Shown: positions 1 to 5,177 of the stretch, piece by piece | Position numbering within the stretch: the stretch's first letter is position 1 | Layout of the letters: each line of letters starts with the position of its first letter | NCBI GenBank assembly: GCA_028275295.1 | Contig: JAPWUY010000177.1 | Coordinates: forward strand, 1-5,177 | Origin: Thermodesulfobacteriota bacterium | Lineage (GTDB): Bacteria > Desulfobacterota > Desulfocorpusculales > Desulfocorpusculum | DNA: 5,177 bases | Direction: 5' to 3' | The notes under the pieces: model-generated | What the model saw: the letters and a program-made list of their open reading frames with translations, nothing else | The model's database searches: none | What the model was told of the DNA's origin: nothing | Translations under genes and position numbers: made by a program

Positions 1-1308
1 GCTGAAAAGCTCCTCACATCACCTCGACATCCCTATACTTGGGCCCTCGTCCGCTCTTACCCATCCATGAAGGCCACAAGGGACCTTGCGGGAATGAGGG
101 GGGATACCCTCCAGCGGGTCGTCCACCAACACGGGCGCGAAGACCCGTCCGCTTACTTACACGCTCACGACCAGGCCGATGGCCTCCCATGTGGCCCATC
201 CCACGCTCCGGAAGAGGGATGTCTCTTCTGGCCCCGCTGTACACAAGCCCTGGCAGCCTGCAGGAAGAAAAACGTGGAGCTCACAATGGAGGGGCCCTTT
301 GGGGTCAGGTGTCTTCGAGGTGGGGTTATAGACCTATTACTCCTGAAGAAGGTCTCCAAAAGCTACGGGCGGATCCAGGCTCTTCGTCCAACGGATCTCG
401 CGATTCGGGCCGGGGAAGTTTTGTGTCTGGTCGGGGAGACGGGTTCGGGCAAAAGCACCCTCGCAATGATAGCGGCTGGGGTCCTGACGCCGGACAGCGG
501 CGTCAGAATATTCGATGGAGAGGACATGGACGAGACCCTGAAGAGGGATAGCATGGTCCTCGCTCGGCAGGTGGGGATCGTATATCAGGATCCGGCCTCC
601 TCAGTGAGTCAGCGATTTACCGTGGAGGAAATAGTCTCAGAGCCCATGAGAATCCGTAAACATCTCTCCAGCTCGGAGATAAGAAGACGAGTGAAGGAGC
701 TGCTCGAGAAAGTCCATTTGCCCTCAGATGAGGGATTCATGGCCCTTTATCCCCACGAGCTGAGCCAGGGAACCATCCAGCGGATCTGTCTCGCAAGGGC
801 TCTTGCCCTAAGGCCCAAGCTCCTTGTGGCTGACGAACCCACAAGCGCGCTGGATCCAAGTGCCCAGGCCAAGGTGATAAGGCTCCTCATGGAGCTCCAG
901 ATAGAGGAAGGGCTCACACTTCTCTTTGTCACCCATGACATAGGCCTTGCCAGGAAGATAAGCGATAGGCTCGCCGTCATGTTGGGAGGCAGGATCGTGG
1001 AGCTCGGGCCCACGGCAAGAATCTTGGCCCGTCCCCTTCACCCTTACACCCGAATGCTGATCCGAAGGGCCGAAGGTGATGTCCACGAGGGGCCATCGGG
1101 CCAGGGACCCGCAAGCCCACAGGGGTGTGCCTTCGCTCCTCGTTGCAGGTGGGCAGACGAGCGCTGCCGCTCGGAGCCGCCCCCCAACCTGCACCTGGAG
1201 GATCAGGAGCGCACGGTTCGCTGTTTCAGGTTCACAGAGGAGGGAAGAGAGACTCGAAGGTGGCAGAACCCTCTGGGGGTAAGCGACGAATCCAGGGATG
1301 AGTCATGA
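1..1308 (+). CDS. Fused double ATP-binding protein of an Opp/Dpp/Nik-type ABC importer (5' end outside window)
   Basis: This ATPase should power import of peptides, nickel or metallophores through inner-membrane permeases, which are not in this window. The frame is open from base 1, so 435 C-terminal residues are visible and the ATG at 67 is internal. Residues 1-22 end a first ATPase domain, with the family motif HPYT at 10-13. A His-rich linker (about 36-73) follows, then a C-terminal family domain with Cys 74, 80, 87 and 104. A complete second ATPase domain follows: Walker A GETGSGKST (145-153), Q-loop Gln196, signature LSQGT (254-258, instead of LSGGQ), Walker B with Asp278 and Glu279, and switch His312. 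It ends with a second HPYT (347-350) and Cys 376, 382, 389 and 408. The Cys pattern C-x5-C-x6-C-x16/18-C matches the C-terminal extension of OppD/DppD, where a [4Fe-4S] cluster has been seen in structures. The family is certain; the substrate is not. Confidence 0.93.
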   Translation, partial: AEKLLTSPRHPYTWALVRSYPSMKATRDLAGMRGDTLQRVVHQHGREDPSAYLHAHDQADGLPCGPSHAPEEGCLFWPRCTQALAACRKKNVELTMEGPFGVRCLRGGVIDLLLLKKVSKSYGRIQALRPTDLAIRAGEVLCLVGETGSGKSTLAMIAAGVLTPDSGVRIFDGEDMDETLKRDSMVLARQVGIVYQDPASSVSQRFTVEEIVSEPMRIRKHLSSSEIRRRVKELLEKVHLPSDEGFMALYPHELSQGTIQRICLARALALRPKLLVADEPTSALDPSAQAKVIRLLMELQIEEGLTLLFVTHDIGLARKISDRLAVMLGGRIVELGPTARILARPLHPYTRMLIRRAEGDVHEGPSGQGPASPQGCAFAPRCRWADERCRSEPPPNLHLEDQERTVRCFRFTEEGRETRRWQNPLGVSDESRDES

Positions 1309-1352
1309 TCAATTGTCGGGAGCCGCCCGGGGTTCTTGCGAGATGCACGGAC

Positions 1353-1383
1353 CTTCCCATGGGTCTTCAAGGGTCATGGGGGG
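1353..1383 (+). other. Inverted repeat (hairpin 1 of the leader)
   Basis: The arms are 1353-1361 and 1375-1383. The core CCCATG pairs with CATGGG, extended outward by two G-U pairs and a C-G pair to 9 pairs, around a 13-base loop. No T-tract follows, so it is not a typical intrinsic terminator for the upstream ABC gene. Confidence 0.45.
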
Positions 1384-1459
1384 TAAGTTGTGAAGGGCAC
1401 TGCCGGTCGCAAGTTGCCGGTTGTCCTTGGTCCGTAACGACACAATATGGATAACTTAC
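1383..1459 (+). other. Nested inverted repeats (hairpin 2 of the leader)
   Basis: The outer arms GTAAGTT (1383-1389) and AACTTAC (1453-1459) are perfectly complementary, and GTG (1390-1392) can pair with CAC (1441-1443) across a bulge. Inside, AAGGGCA (1393-1399) can pair with TGTCCTT (1422-1428) with one G-U pair. At the centre, CCGGT (1403-1407) can pair with GCCGG (1416-1420). The stepped nesting resembles a folded RNA element. Chance pairing cannot be excluded without a folding and covariation test. Confidence 0.4.
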
Positions 1460-1460
1460 A

Positions 1461-1477
1461 GCCAAAAGCCCTTTGGC
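1461..1477 (+). other. Short perfect hairpin upstream of the FmdE ribosome binding site
   Basis: GCCAAA (1461-1466) and TTTGGC (1472-1477) form a perfect 6-pair stem with a 5-base loop. It ends 17 bases before the Shine-Dalgarno sequence at 1495, so it could be the expression platform of the leader or simply a local stem. Confidence 0.4.
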
Positions 1478-1494
1478 GAACAAGAATCTTTCAC

Positions 1495-1499
1495 GGAGG
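1495..1499 (+). promoter_or_regulatory. Ribosome binding site fixing the start of the exported FmdE gene
   Basis: GGAGG lies 6 bases before the ATG at 1506. The in-frame TTG at 1473 has no such site and falls inside the hairpin at 1461-1477. The ATG at 1500 abuts the GGAGG with no spacing. The ATG at 1506 is therefore the start chosen. Confidence 0.8.
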
Positions 1500-1505
1500 A
1501 TGAAG

Positions 1506-2564
1506 ATGAAGAGAAAGTTGAATCTGCTAGTGGCGCTCGCAGCGGTACCACTGTTTCTTCTTGTCACTCATGACGGCTGGGCACAGGGCTGGACTGCCAA
1601 GGCGCAAGAGGCCCTGGTCAAGGCCATGGCCGAGATGGCACTTTCACCGGGGGATCCTAGGCTTTTGGCGCTGACAAACGCTGGATTCGGCCAGATAGGT
1701 AGCCAGAGCACTGAGGCCTTCTGGGACATAGCGGGGAAGGAAACTGGGTGTAGTCCGGGGGCGCGTTCGCTGCTGCCCGTCCACACATCGGTTCAGGAGC
1801 CACTTTGGTGCGCCCTTTACAGGAAGGACACTGGGAAGATGGTATTTTTCAAGTGGACAGGGGATGGATTCGGACAGCAAGTGATCGATGCGAGCCCCGA
1901 AAAGATCCTCTCGCCTGAGGGGTGGAAGGCAGCGTCTGCAGGCTTGATTGGCAAGAATCTCTTCTCCGTGGTGAGTATAAGCCTCACCTGGGCCATAAAC
2001 CCGCCCTGGACTCTCTTGCTCGCTTCCACATTCCACGACCACCTCTGCCCCGGCCTCAACGCCGGCTACATCTTCGCTGAATACCTGATGGACCGTCTCC
2101 CCCTTGGTCCAGGGGAACAGTATGTGACGGTGACAGCACCGGGCAAGTGCCCGGCCGATGCCCTGCAAGTCCTATTCAACACGACCGGGGGAAAGGGGGG
2201 AGGTTACGTCATGGCCATAGGGAACGATCTTTTAGCCAATTACTCGAAAGGTGCAGTCCAGCCGTCCATCGTGGCCATGAAGGTTAACCGTAAGTCGGAT
2301 GCATGTGAAGGGATGGTGCTTGGATTCGACTGGGACAAAGTCATGGCCGACACCGGGATCAAACGGGAACATCTCTTCTCCAAGGAGGGGCCTAGCGATC
2401 CTTGGTTTTGGATCTCCAGGGTGAAGGCCTCGGCAGAGCTAGCCAAGATGCCCAGGGAAAGGCTCCTGGGATATGCTGTGGAACTGAAGCGCTTCTCTGG
2501 CAAGGCCGGCCTTGCCGATAAGGTGGCAAGCGGCGATCCGTACGCCGTGGTCTGGAATCAATGA
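1506..2564 (+). CDS. Exported FmdE-family protein (formylmethanofuran dehydrogenase subunit E-like domain)
   Basis: This 352-residue protein begins with a Sec-type signal peptide: basic MKRK, a hydrophobic stretch at 5-20, and a likely cleavage near residues 26-28. It should act outside the cytoplasmic membrane. Residues about 29-170 form an N-terminal region I do not recognise, with Cys82 and Cys102. The FmdE-like core starts near 176, with the motif His177-Asp-His179-Leu-Cys181-Pro-Gly, followed by Cys215 in KCPADALQ and the glycine-rich GGKGGG. These match the HGHxCPG and MCGVDAIQ motifs of the neighbouring FmdE gene. The second family cysteine (GCTFGKG in the neighbour) is replaced here by Thr. 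A further Cys267 sits in DACEG. There is no C-terminal zinc finger. FmdE proteins are named for an archaeal enzyme subunit, but most bacterial members have unknown function and bind metal through His/Cys. A periplasmic metal- or cofactor-binding role is inference. Confidence 0.85.
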   Translation: MKRKLNLLVALAAVPLFLLVTHDGWAQGWTAKAQEALVKAMAEMALSPGDPRLLALTNAGFGQIGSQSTEAFWDIAGKETGCSPGARSLLPVHTSVQEPLWCALYRKDTGKMVFFKWTGDGFGQQVIDASPEKILSPEGWKAASAGLIGKNLFSVVSISLTWAINPPWTLLLASTFHDHLCPGLNAGYIFAEYLMDRLPLGPGEQYVTVTAPGKCPADALQVLFNTTGGKGGGYVMAIGNDLLANYSKGAVQPSIVAMKVNRKSDACEGMVLGFDWDKVMADTGIKREHLFSKEGPSDPWFWISRVKASAELAKMPRERLLGYAVELKRFSGKAGLADKVASGDPYAVVWNQ

Positions 2565-2578
2565 CGGATGCGTGACAG

Positions 2579-2622
2579 GAAGCCCCGGCCGGGCCGGTTG
2601 CGGCGGCAAGGCCGGGGGCTTC
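2579..2622 (+). terminator. GC-rich intergenic hairpin between the two FmdE genes
   Basis: The left arm 2579-2590 (GAAGCCCCGGCC) pairs with 2610-2622 (GGCCGGGGGCTTC) to form 12 pairs with one bulged G and a 19-base loop. It lies 14 bases after the stop of the exported FmdE gene. No run of T follows, so it is not a classic intrinsic terminator. It may cause partial termination, protect mRNA ends or separate expression of the two genes. Confidence 0.5.
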
Positions 2623-2640
2623 GTCGTCTAACCCTTGGGA

Positions 2641-2646
2641 AAGGAG
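2641..2646 (+). promoter_or_regulatory. Ribosome binding site fixing the start of the cytosolic FmdE gene
   Basis: AAGGAG lies 9 bases before the ATG at 2656. An in-frame TTG at 2635 would place the site inside the gene, so the ATG is preferred. Confidence 0.7.
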
Positions 2647-2655
2647 AAAGGGAAG

Positions 2656-3270
2656 ATGGGCAAGACACTCTTGGATGGAGCTCGGATCCAACAGGTGATA
2701 GATTTTCATGGGCATTCTTGCCCCGGTCTCGCCATAGGCATCCGGGCCGCGGAGATTGGACTGCGAGAGATAGGTCGAGCCTCAACGGACGAAGAGGTGG
2801 TGGCAATCGTGGAGACGGACATGTGCGGGGTCGATGCCATTCAGGTGCTAATGGGGTGTACCTTCGGAAAGGGAAATCTGGTCCACTTAGATTATGGGAA
2901 AAACGCCTTCAGCTTCTACCGGCGTTCGGATGGCAAGGGGATACGTGTGGTGACAAGACCCCACGTCTTCAATCAGCCAGAAGACCAGATAGTGCGACTG
3001 CGCAAGAAGATGGTCCTCGAGGGGCTGACCTCGGAGGAGAAGGAAAGGCTAAGGGCACTCTTGCAGGCCAAAGTCCAGGAGATAATGGATGCGGACCTCG
3101 AGGACCTCTTCGAGGTGAGGCCAGCCCCTGGCCCTATCCCGGCCAAGGCGTTGATCCTCGATGGGCTGGTGTGCGATGAGTGTGGAGAGAGGACTATGGA
3201 GACGCGCATAAGGAGGTTCATGGGCCAGAACCTCTGTCCTCCCTGCTTCGAGAAGAAGATGCGCGGGTGA
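2656..3270 (+). CDS. FmdE-family protein with C-terminal treble-clef zinc finger
   Basis: This is a 204-residue cytosolic protein with no signal peptide. The FmdE core carries the family motif Phe17-His18-Gly-His20-Ser-Cys22-Pro-Gly, then Cys57 and Asp60 in MCGVDAIQ, and Cys68 in GCTFGKGN. These are the conserved putative metal-binding residues. A charged helical linker (about 110-155) leads to a zinc finger, Cys173-x2-Cys176-x17-Cys194-x2-Cys197. This core-plus-finger layout matches the published FmdE (PF02663) crystal structures, which described an alpha+beta core and an auxiliary treble-clef finger. The archaeal name refers to formylmethanofuran dehydrogenase, but no catalytic subunits are nearby, so participation in that reaction is not supported. 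A metal-binding or regulatory role is more cautious. The gene lies 91 bases after a second, exported FmdE gene and may share its transcript through the hairpin at 2579-2622. Confidence 0.92.
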   Translation: MGKTLLDGARIQQVIDFHGHSCPGLAIGIRAAEIGLREIGRASTDEEVVAIVETDMCGVDAIQVLMGCTFGKGNLVHLDYGKNAFSFYRRSDGKGIRVVTRPHVFNQPEDQIVRLRKKMVLEGLTSEEKERLRALLQAKVQEIMDADLEDLFEVRPAPGPIPAKALILDGLVCDECGERTMETRIRRFMGQNLCPPCFEKKMRG

Positions 3271-3286
3271 GGGGTATTCTTTGAGT

Positions 3287-3319
3287 AACCCATAAGGAAC
3301 CATTCGGGCCTATGGGGTT
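3287..3319 (+). terminator. Possible weak terminator hairpin after the FmdE gene
   Basis: CCCATA (3289-3294) pairs with TATGGG (3311-3316). The stem can be extended outward by AA/TT across a bulged G, and inward by GG (3296-3297) with CC (3309-3310). It starts 17 bases after the FmdE stop codon and runs into the -35 box of the next promoter. No T-tract follows, so terminator function is uncertain. Confidence 0.35.
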
Positions 3320-3346
3320 GACAGTCGCGGTGAATTCTGATACAAG
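3318..3346 (+). promoter_or_regulatory. Sigma-70-type promoter of the ATP synthase operon
   Basis: A perfect -35 box TTGACA (3318-3323) is separated by exactly 17 bases from a -10 box TACAAG (3341-3346, four of six matches to TATAAT). TG at 3338-3339 gives an extended -10 (TGnTACAAG). Transcription would start near 3353, leaving a leader of about 115 bases before the GTG of atpF'. The position, just upstream of the first atp gene, supports the call. Confidence 0.7.
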
Positions 3347-3410
3347 ACATTTCTCAATGAGGCGGTGGTGAGAGCCGAAGTCCAGCTAGTGACCTGAGAC
3401 CAGCAGCTCG

Positions 3411-3440
3411 AGGCGGGTTTGGTTTTTCCGCCTTTTGCGG
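3411..3440 (+). promoter_or_regulatory. Alternative hairpins in the atp leader (possible attenuator)
   Basis: AGGCGG (3411-3416) pairs with CCGCCT (3428-3433) around an 11-base T-rich loop, and TTT follows, giving a small terminator-like hairpin. The same CCGC (3428-3431) can instead pair with GCGG (3437-3440), or CCGCC (3428-3432) with GGCGG (3455-3459), which overlaps the ribosome binding site of atpF'. The folds are mutually exclusive. The stems are short and the T-run is weak, so regulation is only a possibility. Confidence 0.3.
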
Positions 3441-3457
3441 CAAATTCAAGCGGCGGC

Positions 3458-3463
3458 GGAGGT
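3458..3463 (+). promoter_or_regulatory. Ribosome binding site that decides the GTG start of atpF'
   Basis: GGAGGT lies 4 bases before GTG at 3468. The longer in-frame option, TTG at 3435, has no such site and would add eleven residues unlike the family's N-terminus. Starting at 3468 gives MIQLDYTLLIQ, which fits the usual start of b' subunits. Confidence 0.8.
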
Positions 3464-3467
3464 AGTC

Positions 3468-3896
3468 GTGATACAGCTCGATTACACCCTCCTCATCCAG
3501 ATGGCCAACTTCCTCGTCCTTCTCCTCATCCTCAACAAGTTCCTCTACAAGCCAATCCTGAATCTCCTGGACGAGAGAAGAAGACGTTTGGAGGATTCGG
3601 AAAAGCTAGTCTCGGACCTCAAGGAGAAGACCTCCCGCCAATGGGAGCAGTACGAGGCGGAACTGCAGCGGGCCAGGATCTCGGCTTTGGCAGAGAGGGA
3701 GAAGCTGAAGGCAGAGGGATCGGAGGCAGAGAGGAAGCTTCTGGAGGAGGCCAGGGACCAGGCCTCCAAGCTCATGCACGAGGCCAGGAGGAGACTCGAT
3801 GAGGAGTCGCAGAAGGCCAGAGAGGTATTGAAGGCTCAGGCACAGACCTTGGGACTGGAGATGGCGGAGAAGATCCTGGGGAGGCAGTTGAAATGA
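3468..3896 (+). CDS. atpF': ATP synthase F0 subunit b' (stator stalk)
   Basis: This 142-residue protein is the b' half of the peripheral stalk of the F1F0 ATP synthase. With b it forms a heterodimer that holds the F1 head still against the turning rotor. It has one N-terminal membrane helix (about residues 6-26, in the typical context DYTLLIQMANF) followed by YKPILNLLDERR. A long, highly charged Lys/Glu/Arg-rich coiled coil then runs to the end. It starts with GTG behind a strong ribosome binding site. It is the first gene of the operon, with a promoter at 3318-3346. Its stop codon overlaps the start of atpF (ATGA at 3893-3896), so the two stalk subunits are likely translated in step. A separate b' gene followed by b is known from Desulfobacterota as well as cyanobacteria, alphaproteobacteria and Aquificae. 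Confidence 0.93.
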   Translation: MIQLDYTLLIQMANFLVLLLILNKFLYKPILNLLDERRRRLEDSEKLVSDLKEKTSRQWEQYEAELQRARISALAEREKLKAEGSEAERKLLEEARDQASKLMHEARRRLDEESQKAREVLKAQAQTLGLEMAEKILGRQLK

Positions 3897-4468
3897 GGAA
3901 GAAGGCAGGGAATTGTCTCTGTTTTGCTGCGATCACCACTTTGGTGCCGACCCTGGCCTTGGCAACAGGAGGGGAGATGGAATTGGAGAGCCCCTTTACC
4001 TTGTTGATGAGGCTCGTGAACTTCCTGCTTCTTGCCGCTCTCCTCTATTATTTTCTCAGGAAGCCCATCAAGAATTTCCTGGTCCAGAGGCAACAGGGGG
4101 TGAGGGAGGCCCTCGAGGAGGCACAGAGGGCAGCCAAGGAGGCCGAGGCTCGTTACAAGGAGATGGAGAAGAAGCTGGCTCAGGCACACAAGGAGATGGA
4201 AGAGCTCAAGAACATGATCATAGAGCAGGGAAAACAGGAGAAGGAGAGGATCCTGGCTAGGGCACACAAGGAAGCCGAGAGAATAATAAAGCAAGCAGAG
4301 CTGGCAGCCGAGCAGGAGCTCAAGAAGGCTTACTCCTCCATCAGGCTAGAGGCAGTGGAGATGGCTGCAGCGATCGCAGAGGCCATCCTCAAGGATAAGA
4401 TAGATTCCAAGGACCACAAGAGGCTCATAGAGCAATATGTGGAGAATGTGGGGAAGATGACCTCATGA
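3893..4468 (+). CDS. atpF: ATP synthase F0 subunit b (stator stalk)
   Basis: This 191-residue protein is the b subunit of the peripheral stalk and partner of b'. Residues 1-24 look like a cleavable signal peptide (MRKK, hydrophobic stretch, Ala-Leu-Ala at 22-24), as I recall for many deltaproteobacterial b subunits. The functional membrane helix is about 35-55, with the conserved Asn43-Phe44, and ends in Arg-Lys-Pro-Ile (56-59). From about 60 a long Ala/Glu/Lys-rich coiled coil extends to about 170, followed by a C-terminal segment expected to contact delta. The ATG overlaps the atpF' stop, and GGGGAGG (3878-3884) lies 8 bases upstream. The stop overlaps the start of atpH (ATGA at 4465-4468). 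If the N-terminal segment is not cleaved, the protein would have two membrane helices. Confidence 0.93.
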   Translation: MRKKAGNCLCFAAITTLVPTLALATGGEMELESPFTLLMRLVNFLLLAALLYYFLRKPIKNFLVQRQQGVREALEEAQRAAKEAEARYKEMEKKLAQAHKEMEELKNMIIEQGKQEKERILARAHKEAERIIKQAELAAEQELKKAYSSIRLEAVEMAAAIAEAILKDKIDSKDHKRLIEQYVENVGKMTS

Positions 4469-5004
4469 GCGGGATCGTCGCGAGAAGGTACGCCAAGGCA
4501 CTAATTCAGATAGGTCAGGAAGACGGCCTCTACGAGAAGTATGGAGAGGAGCTCAAAAGCGTGAATGACCTCATGGAGGCGAGCGCAGAATTCAAGAGCG
4601 TGATGCTCAACCCCATTTACGACAAGGAGCTCAAGAAGAACCTCCTCAGGACCGTGAGTCAGAAGCTCGGTCTGTCGCCTGTGGTGACGAACTTCCTCCT
4701 CCTCCTGGTGGACAAAAGGAGAATAGCCCATTTCCCCGCGATTGTGCGCTCCTATGAGGAGCTCGCAGACGAGGTTGCAGGTCGCATAAGGGCCCAGGTC
4801 ACATCCGCAGTGGTCTTGGACGAGCAGACCCTAAATGTTCTGAGAGCAAAGCTCGAGGCAATGACTGGAAAAAAGGTGATAATGAGCGTTGTGGAAGACA
4901 AAGGGCTCATCGGGGGCATAGTTACCAAAATTGGCGACACGATTTACGATGGCAGTGTCCGGACGCAACTTGCGAGCCTGAAAGAAATTCTCATGAAGGG
5001 GTGA
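4465..5004 (+). CDS. atpH: ATP synthase F1 subunit delta
   Basis: This 179-residue protein is delta (the OSCP equivalent). It sits on top of the F1 head and links the alpha subunits to the b/b' stalk. The length is normal for the family. The N-terminal helical domain (about 1-105) begins with the typical ARRYAKALIQIGQE and includes the TNFLLLLVDKRR segment. The C-terminal domain ends with the conserved GLIGGIVTKIGDTIYDGSVR region (147-166), the family's best-known signature. The start is in an ATGA overlap with atpF. The stop is 3 bases before the atpA start. Confidence 0.96.
   Translation: MSGIVARRYAKALIQIGQEDGLYEKYGEELKSVNDLMEASAEFKSVMLNPIYDKELKKNLLRTVSQKLGLSPVVTNFLLLLVDKRRIAHFPAIVRSYEELADEVAGRIRAQVTSAVVLDEQTLNVLRAKLEAMTGKKVIMSVVEDKGLIGGIVTKIGDTIYDGSVRTQLASLKEILMKG

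Positions 5005-5177
<173 letters not shown>

Larger units (their letters stand above)
1309..1505 (+). promoter_or_regulatory. Structured intergenic region / probable 5' leader of the exported FmdE gene
   Basis: This 197-base gap has no convincing gene. It holds three consecutive inverted-repeat structures (1353-1383, 1383-1459 and 1461-1477) and then the ribosome binding site of the next gene. I see no clear promoter; weak matches such as TTGGTC (1427-1432) with GATAAC (1450-1455) are not persuasive. The density of potential stems suggests a structured leader RNA or attenuator. I could not match it from memory to a known riboswitch class. Confidence 0.4.

Noticed and set aside
39..551. Open frame on + strand of 170 codons with Arg/Pro/Gly-rich product
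   Set aside because: It overlaps the ABC ATPase in another frame, has no domain motifs, and the ATPase frame carries clear family motifs throughout.
808..1194. Minus-strand open frame of 128 codons
   Set aside because: It lies fully antisense to the second ATPase domain and the start of its Cys-rich tail; no recognisable motifs or ribosome binding site.
1421..1455. Possible promoter TTGTCC or TTGGTC with AATATG or GATAAC
   Set aside because: Each box matches consensus at only three or four positions and the region is better explained as stem arms; too weak to list as a feature.
1644..2168. Minus-strand open frame of 174 codons
   Set aside because: It is antisense to the exported FmdE gene, and its composition is that of a shadow frame in GC-rich DNA.
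2568..3179. Plus-strand open frame of 203 codons overlapping the cytosolic FmdE gene
   Set aside because: Its Arg/Gly-rich low-complexity product starts inside the intergenic hairpin; the FmdE frame has the conserved motifs.
3357..3371. Tiny leader peptide ATG-AGG-CGG-TGG-TGA in the atp leader
   Set aside because: Only four codons and no ribosome binding site, too close to the predicted transcript start to be convincing.
3836..4294. Minus-strand Leu-rich open frame of 152 codons
   Set aside because: The Leu-rich product is the complement of the Glu/Lys codons of the atpF coiled coil, not a real membrane protein.

Overview
This window looks like chromosomal DNA from an anaerobic bacterium, most likely of the Desulfobacterota (the old Deltaproteobacteria: sulfate reducers, syntrophs and relatives). 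This is inferred from gene content rather than a marker gene. The window has an F-type ATP synthase cluster in the order atpF'-atpF-atpH-atpA, with both b' and b subunits and no atpB/atpE directly upstream, and two FmdE-family proteins, a family common in anaerobes. All genes are on the + strand.

Layout. Positions 1-1308 hold the 3' part of a large ATPase gene of the oligopeptide/dipeptide/nickel (Opp/Dpp/Nik) ABC importer family. The reading frame is open from base 1. The visible part contains the tail of a first ATPase domain, a His-rich linker and a four-cysteine domain. These are followed by a complete second ATPase domain with its own four-cysteine domain, so this is a fused double ATPase. 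A 197-base non-coding region rich in inverted repeats (1309-1505) follows. Next is an exported FmdE-family protein (1506-2564), an intergenic hairpin, and a second, cytosolic FmdE-family protein with a C-terminal zinc finger (2656-3270).

A second 197-base gap (3271-3467) holds a hairpin, a good sigma-70-type promoter and a leader that can fold in alternative ways. The ATP synthase operon then starts: atpF' (GTG start at 3468), atpF, atpH and the first 170 bases of atpA. The first three genes are joined by ATGA stop/start overlaps, which suggests translational coupling.

How the parts may work together. The last four genes encode the stator (b', b, delta) and a catalytic-head subunit (alpha) of the membrane ATP synthase, a housekeeping unit with its own promoter. 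The left half (fused ABC ATPase, exported FmdE, cytosolic FmdE) could be a functional neighbourhood. FmdE proteins carry metal-binding His/Cys residues, the ABC family includes nickel and metallophore importers, and the ATPase has a linker with two HxH motifs. A metal or cofactor uptake and handling module is a reasonable hypothesis, but nothing in the window proves it, and the permeases and binding protein would lie upstream.
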